Made by a program: the position numbers and the translations under genes. From Rhodospirillaceae bacterium (GTDB taxonomy: Bacteria > Pseudomonadota > Alphaproteobacteria > Rhodospirillales > UBA2165), in NCBI GenBank assembly GCA_018649725.1, contig JABIHH010000007.1:1-58260 (forward strand): a stretch of 58,260 nt of DNA. Direction: 5' to 3'. Below, piece after piece: positions 17,823 to 26,758 of this stretch. Position 1 is the first letter of the stretch, and the number at the start of each line of letters is the position of its first letter. The notes beneath the pieces were generated by a model. It saw only the letters and a program-made list of their open reading frames with translations, did no database searches and was not told where the DNA came from.

Positions 17823-18602
17823 TTAGCCCCGATTGAGTCCCAGCGCATGGTTTATTTTTCCGCGGCAGGTTAAAAGCGCCTCGATATGGCGCTCTTCATT
17901 GCCTTCGAAGCGTTGGGTTGGCATCGGGATCGAGATGGCCGCTGTACCGCGTGGCAGATCAATGATCGCTGTTGAGACAGCGGAAATACCATCGGTATGT
18001 TCCTGCCGGTCGATCGCAACGCCTCGCTCACGCACCGCGTTCAGTTCCACTTTTAACGCCGCGATGTCGGTGATGGTTGCCTTGGTGAGTTGTTCCATAT
18101 CTGGCGGCAATATGTGAGCTAGATCGCTTTCATCTTCTTCGGCGAGCAGGCATTTGCCAGGCGCACAAGAATGAGCCGGAAAGCGGGCGCCAACTTCTGA
18201 GACCGCGACCAAGCCTTTGCGCCGGGACGAACACTGATCGAGAAACACGACAGAGCTGCCGCTTAAGATCGAGAGGTCTACCGTCTCATTAAGCTCGCCG
18301 CAAAGTTCCTCCAGATAAGGCCGGATTGGGTCTTTGAAATCTGAGAGGGAGGCGGCGGCGATGCTGAAAAAAGCCGGGCCAATGCGGATTTGCGATTCTC
18401 CCGGGCCATCGATGATAAAGCCCTCAATTTTGAGCGCGCCGACAATGCGCTGAACCGTTGAACGTGGAAGGTTCACTTGGGCCGCAATTTGTCCTAAGCT
18501 GAGCCCACGGGATTCATCATTGAGGGTGCGCAATATCTCTGCCGCGCGAGAAATGACGCGAATACCCGAGGAGGTGTCTTTAGAAGATTCCGACATTGAC
18601 AT
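17823..18602 (-). CDS. IclR family transcriptional regulator
   Basis: 259 residues. An N-terminal winged helix-turn-helix (about 12-70, LSLGQIAAQVNLPRSTVQRIVGAL) is followed by the IclR effector domain (about 85-255) with SVVFLDQCSS, FPAHSCAPGKCLLA and GISAVSTAIIDLPRGTAAISIPMPT. It is divergent from the molybdoenzyme operon with a 112-base shared control region, the usual IclR layout, and upstream of YCII and hydrolase genes on its own strand. It likely controls both in response to an aromatic-type ligand. Confidence 0.9.
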   Translation of the reverse strand: MSMSESSKDTSSGIRVISRAAEILRTLNDESRGLSLGQIAAQVNLPRSTVQRIVGALKIEGFIIDGPGESQIRIGPAFFSIAAASLSDFKDPIRPYLEELCGELNETVDLSILSGSSVVFLDQCSSRRKGLVAVSEVGARFPAHSCAPGKCLLAEEDESDLAHILPPDMEQLTKATITDIAALKVELNAVRERGVAIDRQEHTDGISAVSTAIIDLPRGTAAISIPMPTQRFEGNEERHIEALLTCRGKINHALGLNRG

Positions 18603-18714
18603 ATTTCCGATAATGGATACGATAAATCATCTGGTGGTCAGAATGTATCATTACACGGTACAGTAGGGCAACTGTTTAAAATAAAAAAATTGAGACAAGG
18701 GTTAGGATCGGCAA

Positions 18715-21711
18715 ATGAAACTTTCACTCATATTATTTGCGCTGCCATGGGTACTGCGTTTTAAAGCGTGGCAACACAAAGCATTCGCCGAACGTCTCAA
18801 AGAAAAAGACCTAACGGTTCAGATGAAGCTCGCCGATGATTCAAACGGGCGTTCTTATACATTCAAAGGCGGCAAAATTTCATCCGCGAGTGGTATCCAC
18901 TCTAACCCAGATGTGGTTATTAGCTTTAAAACGGAAGCGCTTGCCCTTCAATTGCTGATCCCGCCGATTGATTATCAAGCCCAGATTGATGCGATCAAGA
19001 ATTTTAATCTGATGGCGGTAGGGCCGGACGAACTCGTTACCTGGTTTTCCGAGACCGTGAATTTTATGCAAACCGTTGGTTGGGAATATGGCACCAAAGT
19101 TGACAATGGTGAGACCCGTTACGTCAACCACACCAATGGTGGGCCGGTCTATGTCTATGTCAAAGACGGCAAGATTGTGCGTATCACACCGATTGATTTT
19201 GCCGCCGATGACGGCGAGACCTGGACCATCAAAGCGCGTGGTAAAGAGTTTTCGCCGCCGCGTAAGACGACGCTTTCGCCGCATGGCTTGGCCTCAAAAT
19301 CGATGATCTACTCCAAAGACCGCAATCTCTATCCAATGAAACGGGTGGATTTTGATCCCAATGGTGAGCGCAATTGTCAGAACCGCGGCATCTCGGGTTA
19401 TGAGCGCATCTCGTGGGATGAAGCGTTGGATATCGTCACCGCTGAAATCAAACGCATGAATCGAGATTATGGCCCAGGTGCGATTTTGGCAGCCAGGAGC
19501 TCGCACCACACTTGGGGCAATGTTGGTTATTACATCAGCGCTTATCAGAAGTTTATCAATATCATCGGCGCGACCACAACGATGCTCAATCCCGATAGTT
19601 GGGAAGGCTGGTATTGGGGGGCGATGCACCATTACGGCCACTCGATGCGGAACGGCGCAACAGAAATTTATGGCCAAGTGGAAGACTGCCTACAAGAAGC
19701 AGAAATGATCGTCTATTGGTCGAGCGATCCCGAAGTCACCAACGGTGTCTATGGCTCCTTTGAGGGCACCGTGCGCCGCCAATGGGCGAAAGAGCTTGGT
19801 ATTGAAATGGTGCATATTGACCCGTTCTTGAATGAGACGGCGGCCTTCATGGGCGGCAAATGGCTGGCACCCCGGCCGACGACCAGCCCAGCTTTGGCGC
19901 ATGCGATCACTTATGTTTGGATCAAAGAAGATCTCTACGACAAAGACTATGTTGAAAGCCGGACGACCGGCTTTGATAAATGGAGCGCCTATATCATGGG
20001 CGAAGATGAAGAGGGTGTGGCGAAAACACCGGAATGGGCCGAGGCTGAAACTGGTGTCGCGGCCAGAGAAATTCGTGCCCTTGCCCGGCAATGGGCGTCC
20101 AAGAAAACCTATCTGTCGGCAGGTTCTATGGGCACGACCCTGGGTGGTGCGTGCCGTTCGGCGACCGGTGCGCAATGGGCGCGCTCAATGATTTGCCTGA
20201 TGGCGATGCAAGGTCTGGGCAAACCCGGCATTAACTTTGGTGGCCTGCAATTCGGCTCGCCGATTGATTATAATTTTTATTTCCCGGGTTATGCCGAGGG
20301 TGGTTTCAGCGGAGATGGCCAGAACTCTGCCAATAGCGTGTCGCTTTATCAGCGGATGCCGCATCTGATCAGCATGAACCCAACACAACAAACCATCCCG
20401 CGCCTCAAAATGCCGGAAGCGATTATGGAAGGTAAAGCCGAAGGTTACCCGATTGATATTCGCTCCATCGAAGGGCAATTCTTCCCGGTGCGTTATCCAT
20501 CACCCGGTCACTCGCCGGTTAAGATGATGTATAAATATGGCGCCTCTTACATCGGCACGCAGCCGGATAGTGGTCGCTACATCAAAATGTATCAGACCGA
20601 TGATCTTGAATTTGTCGTTAGCCAATCAATCTGGAATGAGGGTGAAGTAAAATTCGCCGATGTGATCTTGCCGGCCTGCACGAATTTTGAGCGCTGGGAT
20701 ATCGGCGAGTGGGCTAATCCAGGCGGCTATGGCCATGATTGGGTTGGCCAGCTTAACCACCGGGTCATCGGTATGCAGCATAAATGCATCGAGCCATTGG
20801 GCGAGTCGAAATCTGACTATCAAATATTCCAAGACATCTGTGTCCGTATGGGACATGCCGCTTATTTCACAGAAGGACACCGGGAAATCGATTGGGTCAA
20901 ACGTATGTTTGATGCGTCTGATCTGCCAAAGGGGACGAGTTGGCAGAAATTTCGCACCAAGGGCTACTATGTCGTACCTGCTGAGAAAGAGGTTTTGCGT
21001 CAACCGACCTCGTATAAGTGGTTTGCTGATGGTGAGAAGAAAAACGTACAAGAGCCTCACCCATTGCCGGGCTCCTACGGCGAAGACTTTTTGGATGGTT
21101 TGCAAACTCAATCGGGCAAAATCGAATTTGAGAGCCAAAGCCTCAAGCGCTATGGCGAAGATCCAGAACGCCCGCCGCTCAATAAATATATTCCGTCCTG
21201 GGAAGGCATTCATACCAGTGAGCTGTTCAGGAAATTCCCCTTACAGCTGATCTCACCGCATGCGCGCTATAGCTTCCATACCAAGGGCGACGGCAAAGAC
21301 AGCGCGATCAATGATATCAAAGATCACCGGGTCAATATCGACGGCTATTTCTATTGGCTGGTGCGCCTAAGTGCCGCCGATGCCAAGGCGCGCGGGATTG
21401 AAGAGAATGATCTGGTGAAGCTTTATAATGACCGTGGCGCTGTGATTTGCGCGGCCCGCATCACCGAGCGTTTGATGCCGGGTATTATTCATTGCCGGCA
21501 AGCCTCTGCGGTTTATGACCCCCTCGGCAAGCCGGGAGAATCGGCGGATCGCGGTGGCTGTGTCAATTTACTTACACCCAAGCGCATGCAAACTTCGAAG
21601 ACTCATTCTGCAGCTTACAATTCCTGCCTGATTGAGATCGAGAAGTGGGATGGCACGCCGGACATTAAAAGCAGTTCAGCCTCGGCTGAAACTTTAGTCC
21701 CAGCAGAATAG
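18715..21711 (+). CDS. Pyrogallol-transhydroxylase-like molybdopterin oxidoreductase, large subunit, with N-terminal SCP2-like domain
   Basis: 998-residue DMSO-reductase-family enzyme. The first 120 residues look like an SCP2 lipid-binding domain ([50 protein letters not shown]) and are extra compared with transhydroxylase. The catalytic part has no Cys or Sec Mo ligand and no N-terminal 4Fe-4S motif. SSHHTWGN (residues 262-269) and NPDSWEGW (292-299) match the His144 and Asp174-Ser175 positions of Pelobacter transhydroxylase, displaced by exactly 120; Ser295 would be the Mo ligand. No Tat signal, so probably cytoplasmic. AGGA precedes the start. First gene of a three-gene operon behind a divergent IclR gene. 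It likely moves or adds a hydroxyl on a polyphenol. Confidence 0.8.
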   Translation: MKLSLILFALPWVLRFKAWQHKAFAERLKEKDLTVQMKLADDSNGRSYTFKGGKISSASGIHSNPDVVISFKTEALALQLLIPPIDYQAQIDAIKNFNLMAVGPDELVTWFSETVNFMQTVGWEYGTKVDNGETRYVNHTNGGPVYVYVKDGKIVRITPIDFAADDGETWTIKARGKEFSPPRKTTLSPHGLASKSMIYSKDRNLYPMKRVDFDPNGERNCQNRGISGYERISWDEALDIVTAEIKRMNRDYGPGAILAARSSHHTWGNVGYYISAYQKFINIIGATTTMLNPDSWEGWYWGAMHHYGHSMRNGATEIYGQVEDCLQEAEMIVYWSSDPEVTNGVYGSFEGTVRRQWAKELGIEMVHIDPFLNETAAFMGGKWLAPRPTTSPALAHAITYVWIKEDLYDKDYVESRTTGFDKWSAYIMGEDEEGVAKTPEWAEAETGVAAREIRALARQWASKKTYLSAGSMGTTLGGACRSATGAQWARSMICLMAMQGLGKPGINFGGLQFGSPIDYNFYFPGYAEGGFSGDGQNSANSVSLYQRMPHLISMNPTQQTIPRLKMPEAIMEGKAEGYPIDIRSIEGQFFPVRYPSPGHSPVKMMYKYGASYIGTQPDSGRYIKMYQTDDLEFVVSQSIWNEGEVKFADVILPACTNFERWDIGEWANPGGYGHDWVGQLNHRVIGMQHKCIEPLGESKSDYQIFQDICVRMGHAAYFTEGHREIDWVKRMFDASDLPKGTSWQKFRTKGYYVVPAEKEVLRQPTSYKWFADGEKKNVQEPHPLPGSYGEDFLDGLQTQSGKIEFESQSLKRYGEDPERPPLNKYIPSWEGIHTSELFRKFPLQLISPHARYSFHTKGDGKDSAINDIKDHRVNIDGYFYWLVRLSAADAKARGIEENDLVKLYNDRGAVICAARITERLMPGIIHCRQASAVYDPLGKPGESADRGGCVNLLTPKRMQTSKTHSAAYNSCLIEIEKWDGTPDIKSSSASAETLVPAE

Positions 21712-21728
21712 GCAGCAGGAGAAGAAAA

Positions 21729-22568
21729 ATGAAAAAATGGAACCTGATTGTCGATGTTGAAAGATGTCATAACTCGAACAACTGCTTTTTGTCAGTCGCC
21801 GATGAATATATGGATAATGAGCATCCGGGCTATACGACGGCGATGCCGAAGCACGGCCATCACTGGATAAACATTCTCCGTAATGAGCGCGGCCAGGCAC
21901 CGATGGTCGATGTCGCTTACGTGCCGACAATGTGTAATCACTGCGATGATGCACCGTGCATGGCTGCGGCCACCGGCGATGCGATCACCAAGCGTCCGGA
22001 TGGTCTGGTCATCATCGATCCCGATAAAGCCAAAGGCCAAAAGCAAATCGTCGACGCCTGTCCTTACGGTGCGGTTTGGTGGAATGAAGAAAAAGAAGTG
22101 CCGCAAGCCTGGATATTCGATGCCCATTTATTGGACCGTGGCTGGAAGGAACCCCGCCCCGTGCAGGCCTGCCCGACCGGCGCGCTGAAATCGATCCAGG
22201 TTGAAGATGCTGAGATCCAAAAAATGGTCGAGGAGCAAAACCTGGAGGTTCTACATCCCGAACACGGCACCAAACCTCGGGTCTATTACAAAAACCTCAA
22301 CCTCTATTCCAAATGCTTCGTCGGTGGCAGCGTAATTGCTGATATCGACGGCGTCGAAGAATGTATCGAGCGCGCTGTTGTGTTGCTGAGCAAAGATGGT
22401 CACAAAGTCGCCGAGACATGGAGCGACGCTTATGGCGATTTTAAAATTGATGATCTTGAACCTGACAGCGGCGCTTACGAAATCGAAGTCTCTCACCCTG
22501 ATCATCCCTCCAAATATGTCGAGGTGACGTTGGGCGAAAGCACCTATGTCGGGACGGTAAAACTCTAA
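21729..22568 (+). CDS. Transhydroxylase-like iron-sulfur subunit with missing cluster cysteines
   Basis: 279-residue partner of the preceding molybdoenzyme. Ferredoxin-like part (about 1-195): CHNSNNC at 13-19, CNHCDDAPC near 78, ACPYGAV near 116, QACPTGAL near 150. The C-terminal part (about 200-279) is an Ig-like beta domain (GGSVIADIDG, AYGDFKIDDLEPDSGAYEIEV), the layout known for pyrogallol transhydroxylase small subunit, and GTKPRVYYKNL links the two. Odd: the first motif lacks two of four expected Cys (Ser16, Val23), and the site usually holding CxxC before AHLLD reads WIFD. So fewer clusters than usual. AGGAG lies upstream, 17 bases after the large-subunit stop. Confidence 0.8.
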   Translation: MKKWNLIVDVERCHNSNNCFLSVADEYMDNEHPGYTTAMPKHGHHWINILRNERGQAPMVDVAYVPTMCNHCDDAPCMAAATGDAITKRPDGLVIIDPDKAKGQKQIVDACPYGAVWWNEEKEVPQAWIFDAHLLDRGWKEPRPVQACPTGALKSIQVEDAEIQKMVEEQNLEVLHPEHGTKPRVYYKNLNLYSKCFVGGSVIADIDGVEECIERAVVLLSKDGHKVAETWSDAYGDFKIDDLEPDSGAYEIEVSHPDHPSKYVEVTLGESTYVGTVKL

Positions 22569-22615
22569 AAGCTTAATTAGTGACAATCACCGAACTATTT
22601 TGTTAAGGATTTACG

Positions 22616-23596
22616 ATGAAGGGTATTTCTGAATGTCGCTATGGCGGGCCGAATGATCCTCTGGTGATGGAGATCATGAAGCAGAAGGGCTTGTCTGAAG
22701 TGCCACTCTATCGCTCGGACAGTCCCAAGGCCGAGAAGTTTGATCTCAATGCCTGCATGGAGCGCTGGATGGTTTATACGCCGGAACGCGACGGGCCGGT
22801 CAATTCTGAGCAGCCGGAGGGTGCCGATCCCAGTCACATTTCAGAACTCATCAAAGCCAAAGGATTAGCCGTCGGTGGCAGCGATGTCGGCTTTGCCGAG
22901 CTGACCCCTATCATGATTAATACCGGTTTTGAGTTTGAGCAGCGCTATATTATTTCGATCATCGTCGAAGAAGATTACAGCAAAGTGCTTGATGGCGCGC
23001 TGGCGGTCGAGGAAGAGGCATTTGAGGTTTATGTAGAATGCGCGCGCACGGCGACCGAGCTTGCAGCTTATATTCGAGGTCTCGGCTTTTCAGCAATTGC
23101 GGATCACAATGGCACAGGTGATGTGCAAGCCATTCCGGCGCTTTATGCCTGCGGTATGGGAGAGCTTGGCAAACATGGCAGCTTGGTTCATCCCGAATTT
23201 GGGCCAAGCTTTCGGCCTGGCTTTGTCATCACAGATGCACCTCTCGTTGCTGCTGAGCCGAATATATTTGGGGTTCAAAACACTTGTGAGACCTGTCGGC
23301 TCTGTGAGCAAAACTGCCCACCCGGAGCGGTCCGCGCCAGTGACGATTTCATTATCACCGAAGGCGTTAAGCGTTGGCAGGTTGATATCCCGACGTGTTA
23401 TGAAGCCTCGCGCTTCAGGGATGAATACTGTCACATCTGCGTCGATGTCTGCCCCTACCAGCACAAAGCCAATGGCAATCCTGAGCGCCGGGATATCTAC
23501 AAATCGGTCATGAAACGGCGCAAGCAAGCTGGCTATCGCACCCCAGCATGGTTCATTGAAGATGAAGCGAAGGTGTTGGACGGCTCTGTAGGCTAA
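22616..23596 (+). CDS. Reductive-dehalogenase-like Fe-S protein without Tat signal
   Basis: 326-residue protein like the core of reductive dehalogenases and QueG. The middle part has GFSAIADHNGTGDVQAIPAL and the family run ACGMGELGKHGSLVHPEFGPSFRP near 180-203, then two 4Fe-4S motifs: CETCRLCEQNCPPGAV near 223 and Cx10C plus CHICVDVCPY near 265-285. No Tat signal and no membrane anchor gene, unlike respiratory dehalogenases; it is also shorter than the flavin-fused catabolic type. Family enzymes use cobalamin. AAGGA precedes the start; third gene of the molybdoenzyme operon. It could remove a halogen from, or reduce, the same aromatic substrate. Activity uncertain. Confidence 0.7.
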   Translation: MKGISECRYGGPNDPLVMEIMKQKGLSEVPLYRSDSPKAEKFDLNACMERWMVYTPERDGPVNSEQPEGADPSHISELIKAKGLAVGGSDVGFAELTPIMINTGFEFEQRYIISIIVEEDYSKVLDGALAVEEEAFEVYVECARTATELAAYIRGLGFSAIADHNGTGDVQAIPALYACGMGELGKHGSLVHPEFGPSFRPGFVITDAPLVAAEPNIFGVQNTCETCRLCEQNCPPGAVRASDDFIITEGVKRWQVDIPTCYEASRFRDEYCHICVDVCPYQHKANGNPERRDIYKSVMKRRKQAGYRTPAWFIEDEAKVLDGSVG

Positions 23597-23606
23597 AGCA
23601 GAGTGC

Positions 23607-24230
23607 CTATTTTTTACCGTCTATCCTAAAGGCCAGCTTGCTCCACATAACGCTTTTTTTTCTGTTGGCGCTTTGAGTGGACTCAGATTTAGTATTTTTT
23701 ATCACGCTCAGCCCTGCTGCCTCGGCGAGGCGGATGGTTTCTTTCGCCGACACATCGAACATTTGACGACCTGGAGGTGTCGGGCCGTGTCGAAGTGACA
23801 TGATCATGACGCCGCCGGGCTGCAACAAAGAGGCGAGGATCGGCATGGCGCGCTGCCGCTCCTGGTCATCAAGATGCATCCAAACGGCGGTCAGCATAAT
23901 CAGATCGAAGCGCTCGCCTCTGGTTGCCACATGATCCAGGGTTGGAAGCTGATCATTAATCCACTCGATAGCCGGGGAAGGGTGCAATTGAGCCGCAGGA
24001 ATACGCAATTCGTCGGTTGGCTCGACGGCCACAACTCGATGACCTTTATCAGCAAAGTATGCGGCATCACGTCCTGTTCCCGAACCAATATCAAGAACCA
24101 AGCCTGGGCTCGTCGGCATCAAATCTAAAAAACCGATATGTACCTCTTCAAAAGGAATATTTTCATAGCGCTCAAACAACTGTTCGGCTTGTTCGGTGTA
24201 GCCTGTGGTGCCTCTAATTTTATTGATCAT
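23607..24230 (-). CDS. Class I SAM-dependent methyltransferase
   Basis: 207-residue Rossmann methyltransferase. Motif I LVLDIGSGTGRDAAYFADKGHRVVAVEP lies near residues 44-71, FDLIMLTAVWMHL near 108 and LLQPGGVMIMSLRHGP near 136. The substrate is not evident; the form is common for small-molecule methyltransferases. It converges on the dehalogenase-like gene with 10 bases between the stops and shares the 233-base upstream region with the bicupin gene, which it faces away from. Confidence 0.8.
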   Translation of the reverse strand: MINKIRGTTGYTEQAEQLFERYENIPFEEVHIGFLDLMPTSPGLVLDIGSGTGRDAAYFADKGHRVVAVEPTDELRIPAAQLHPSPAIEWINDQLPTLDHVATRGERFDLIMLTAVWMHLDDQERQRAMPILASLLQPGGVMIMSLRHGPTPPGRQMFDVSAKETIRLAEAAGLSVIKNTKSESTQSANRKKSVMWSKLAFRIDGKK

Positions 24231-24311
24231 ATTCTGATAATGTCCGCATTCTGGAGCTAAAGCGAATTCAATTTACACACCTTGATATACTTGTATTGCG
24301 GAAGGAGCTAT

Positions 24312-24340
24312 TTGACAAATCCTAATATATGGGATTTTAT
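24312..24340 (+). promoter_or_regulatory. Promoter with palindromic operator AATCCTAATATATGGGATT
   Basis: TTGACA (24312-24317) is followed after 17 bases by TTTTAT, a weak -10. The spacer holds the inverted repeat AATCC-N9-GGATT at 24318-24336. The element lies about 130 bases before the bicupin start. A 19-base site identical at 15 positions occurs at 26219-26237, so a shared repressor is plausible; IclR encoded at 27.6 kb is a candidate. Confidence 0.45.
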
Positions 24341-24463
24341 GCAGATCAGATAAAACATGACCTTTTAGGACTACTCTCAATCAATGAACTCTATAATCTA
24401 CGGCTAATGACAGAGTGTTGCCGTCCAACACCGCTTTAATAATATTCCAAGGAGGAATTTCTA

Positions 24464-25324
24464 ATGCCGACAATAAGCGATATTTCAATCATCGATTCAA
24501 ATACTGCCGAGGCCAAGTCCGTTGACTCTGGATTACAAAGGACGATCTGCAGCGAGGATGTGTGTGGCTCAAAAACCCTGAACGTTTACCGACGGACCGT
24601 GTTAGATGGTCGCCAGTTCGAGGTGCAGACAGACGATGATTACCAGCTCGTTTATGTGATGGAGGCGTCTAAAGAGGGCACAATCAGCTTTAACGGCGAG
24701 ACGCATTCAGCTGATGAAGGGGCCGGCGTGTTGCTCGTGCCGGGCGATTCTGCTCAATTTGCAGCCTCCGGGTCGGATCTTGAAATATTGCACTTGATAA
24801 CGCCTAAGCCGCCTGCGGCGGTCGAAGACGGGCTCGATGGAGGGCCGGGTTATTTTTTCAATCAAGACACGCTGCGTGTGCTCAGTGATGCGAGTGGTGG
24901 GCGCGTGCGTCGTTTCTGCGCCGATTCTTCTGTCATGCTACGCGACGGCAGCAGGCTCACCTCGACCAACGCGATCCAAGCGGGTGAAATGCGCTATCTC
25001 GACGGCGGCTCATCGCCGTATCATCAACATATCGGAACTGATGCTAATCCAGATGGCGCGGCTCACTGTTATATGACTTTCAAGGGCCGCGGTGTGGTTG
25101 AAGTCGGTGATACGTCCCAGGAGCTCGAGCCCGGCACACTGATATACTTTCCTCCAGGCGTGCCGCATCGCCTGCGCGCTCTCGGCGGTGTACTTGACTA
25201 CTTCGAGATTCAGGCTTGGCGGAGCTTCAAGACGAATATCCTCAGCGAAGAAGAATTGGGGCTCAGGTGGTATTACGATGCTGAAACGCCAGGTGCTGAT
25301 CGCGAGGAATGGAATCAGACCTAG
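24464..25324 (+). CDS. Bicupin protein
   Basis: 286 residues with two cupin domains. The first (about 50-115) has YQLVYVMEASKEGTISFNGE and ADEGAGVLLVPGDSAQF without a clear His cluster. The second (about 175-250) carries YHQHIG, a later GRGVVEVGD and YFPPGVPHRLRA, giving the metal-binding His-x-His and C-terminal His. So one half likely binds metal and the other is structural. A strong AAGGAGG precedes the start. Preceded by an operator-containing promoter and followed by a converging gene for a duplicated unknown protein. Possible dioxygenase or isomerase for a small molecule; substrate unknown. Confidence 0.8.
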   Translation: MPTISDISIIDSNTAEAKSVDSGLQRTICSEDVCGSKTLNVYRRTVLDGRQFEVQTDDDYQLVYVMEASKEGTISFNGETHSADEGAGVLLVPGDSAQFAASGSDLEILHLITPKPPAAVEDGLDGGPGYFFNQDTLRVLSDASGGRVRRFCADSSVMLRDGSRLTSTNAIQAGEMRYLDGGSSPYHQHIGTDANPDGAAHCYMTFKGRGVVEVGDTSQELEPGTLIYFPPGVPHRLRALGGVLDYFEIQAWRSFKTNILSEEELGLRWYYDAETPGADREEWNQT

Positions 25325-25363
25325 AGATTCCTATATTTGAACAGCGGTGGCTGAAAAATAAAT

Positions 25364-26197
25364 TTATTTTTCGGCCATCATTCGACAAAAATCGGCGGCG
25401 CTCAGGCCGGTGGCGGTACCTAACTTTCTAGCTGTTTCATTAACCATTGAAAGTTCGCCATCTTCATAGACGGAAACGGCGTCGGATATGCGGGCGGACA
25501 TCGCACTGACCGTTACGGCTGGAATATTTTGCAGATCAAGAGCTGGGAGGCGGCTGGTGCTGGAGCCGTCTGGGCACATGCCGGCGTCGTGAAATACCGC
25601 CGCTTTGACGCCGATACCTCGGGTTGCAGCCAATGGATTTTTATGTGGATCACCTCCGCCAACGAGCCCACCATGGGAGCCGGTGAGCATAATCTGGCCT
25701 GCATCTTCGTCTTGAATGAGGCCCATGGTATCCAATCCGATAATGCGGATGCCGTTAACTTCGCCTAACTGATGACGCTGAGGTTCTTCAGATGCATCGG
25801 GCTGACCTTCAAACGGGGTCGCCTGGCACATCAGTTCTGCGGCTTCCTGACAGGATTGTCCTGCCGCCGTACCAAGCCCATAGGCGAGTTCATTGCAATG
25901 GCTGATAATACCGCGGACCAGCATATCCTTGCCGTCGCTAATCCGGGCCGATTTGGAATCGATGCAGGCACTGGGCATGCCTAATTCTTGAAGAAAGGGC
26001 AGCGCCGTTAGTCCGGCACCATCCTTGCCGACGCCGGTATCATGCAGGATTAGAGCCCTGACGCCTGCTTTGGCCGCCCACAGAGCTGGTCCCGCCGTGG
26101 CTTGAGAACCAATAACCAGCACACTTCCTGCTGCATCCGGTCCAAGCTGGGTGGCGCTATCGAGCGGAATAATTTGCACCTTACCTGGAATTGCCAT
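25364..26197 (-). CDS. Internally duplicated protein of unknown function
   Basis: 277 residues, family not recognised. Two halves repeat one plan: V/I-LxxGSxA, AxxAGVRALILHDTG versus ATRGIGVKAAVFHDAG, LPFLQELGMP versus LPALDLQNIP, then SARISDG versus SARISDA, and finally LGTAAGQSCQEAAELM versus LGTATGLSAADFCRMM. The conserved HD-x-G, N and SARISD residues could form a paired active site. It appears soluble. It is minus strand, downstream of msrA with a 53-base gap that contains a palindromic operator-like site, and converges on the bicupin gene. Confidence 0.7.
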   Translation of the reverse strand: MAIPGKVQIIPLDSATQLGPDAAGSVLVIGSQATAGPALWAAKAGVRALILHDTGVGKDGAGLTALPFLQELGMPSACIDSKSARISDGKDMLVRGIISHCNELAYGLGTAAGQSCQEAAELMCQATPFEGQPDASEEPQRHQLGEVNGIRIIGLDTMGLIQDEDAGQIMLTGSHGGLVGGGDPHKNPLAATRGIGVKAAVFHDAGMCPDGSSTSRLPALDLQNIPAVTVSAMSARISDAVSVYEDGELSMVNETARKLGTATGLSAADFCRMMAEK

Positions 26198-26218
26198 TTA
26201 TACCACCGTGCTATATAC

Positions 26219-26237
26219 AATCCCATAATATGAGATT
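26219..26237 (-). promoter_or_regulatory. Palindromic operator-like site AATCCCATAATATGAGATT
   Basis: Lies 22 bases before the start of the duplicated protein gene. Read on the minus strand, TTAAAA and TATATA flank it as possible -35 and -10 boxes with 18 bases between. It matches 15 of 19 positions of the site upstream of the bicupin gene, and both are followed on the plus strand by TTA. Confidence 0.4.
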
Positions 26238-26250
26238 TTAAGGCATTGGT

Positions 26251-26709
26251 CTAGTGGTGACCTTGTTTTTCGAAATACCGTTGGTGGTAGTCTTCGCCTA
26301 GGTAGAATGTATCAATCGGTGCGATTTTGGTCACGATTGGGTTGCGAAATTGGCCATTTTCTTCAAGAGCTTTGATCGCCTTGATTGCGGTGGTCTCTTG
26401 TTCGGGCGAATGAAAATAAATTGCTGATCGATATTGGGTGCCAATATCGGGGCCCTGTCGGTTTAATGTCGTTGGATCATGAAGGGTCCAGAAAACATCA
26501 AGGAGTTCTTCGAAAGTGACTTTTGCCGGATCATATTCCACTTGGACAACTTCGGTATGACCCGTCTGGCCGGAGCAAACTTGTTCGTAAGTTGGATCGG
26601 GTGTTGTGCCGCCTGCATAGCCAACCGGTGCATCGCTCACGCCCTCAACTTTGCGAAAGGCGTGCTCTATACCCCAGAAGCATCCAGCTCCAAATGTCAC
26701 TTTTTCCAT
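26251..26709 (-). CDS. msrA: Peptide methionine-(S)-sulfoxide reductase MsrA
   Basis: 152-residue repair enzyme that reduces methionine S-sulfoxide in proteins. [16 protein letters not shown] near residue 9 holds the catalytic Cys; [32 protein letters not shown] and [18 protein letters not shown] follow, with DYHQRYFEK near the end. The chain stops at KQGHH and has no C-terminal resolving Cys, so it is the short type. The start is opposite the start of the VOC gene with 49 bases between, a shared divergent control region. Confidence 0.95.
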   Translation of the reverse strand: MEKVTFGAGCFWGIEHAFRKVEGVSDAPVGYAGGTTPDPTYEQVCSGQTGHTEVVQVEYDPAKVTFEELLDVFWTLHDPTTLNRQGPDIGTQYRSAIYFHSPEQETTAIKAIKALEENGQFRNPIVTKIAPIDTFYLGEDYHQRYFEKQGHH

Positions 26710-26758
26710 AGCTCTTTTATCCTATATTGTTCCCAATATCCTGAAAGGTAATTCATTA

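Noticed and set aside
18715..21711. Formate dehydrogenase or nitrate reductase large subunit
   Set aside because: There is no N-terminal 4Fe-4S motif and no Cys/Sec Mo ligand; the SSHHTWGN and NPDSWEGW blocks and the Ig-tailed small subunit point to the transhydroxylase group.
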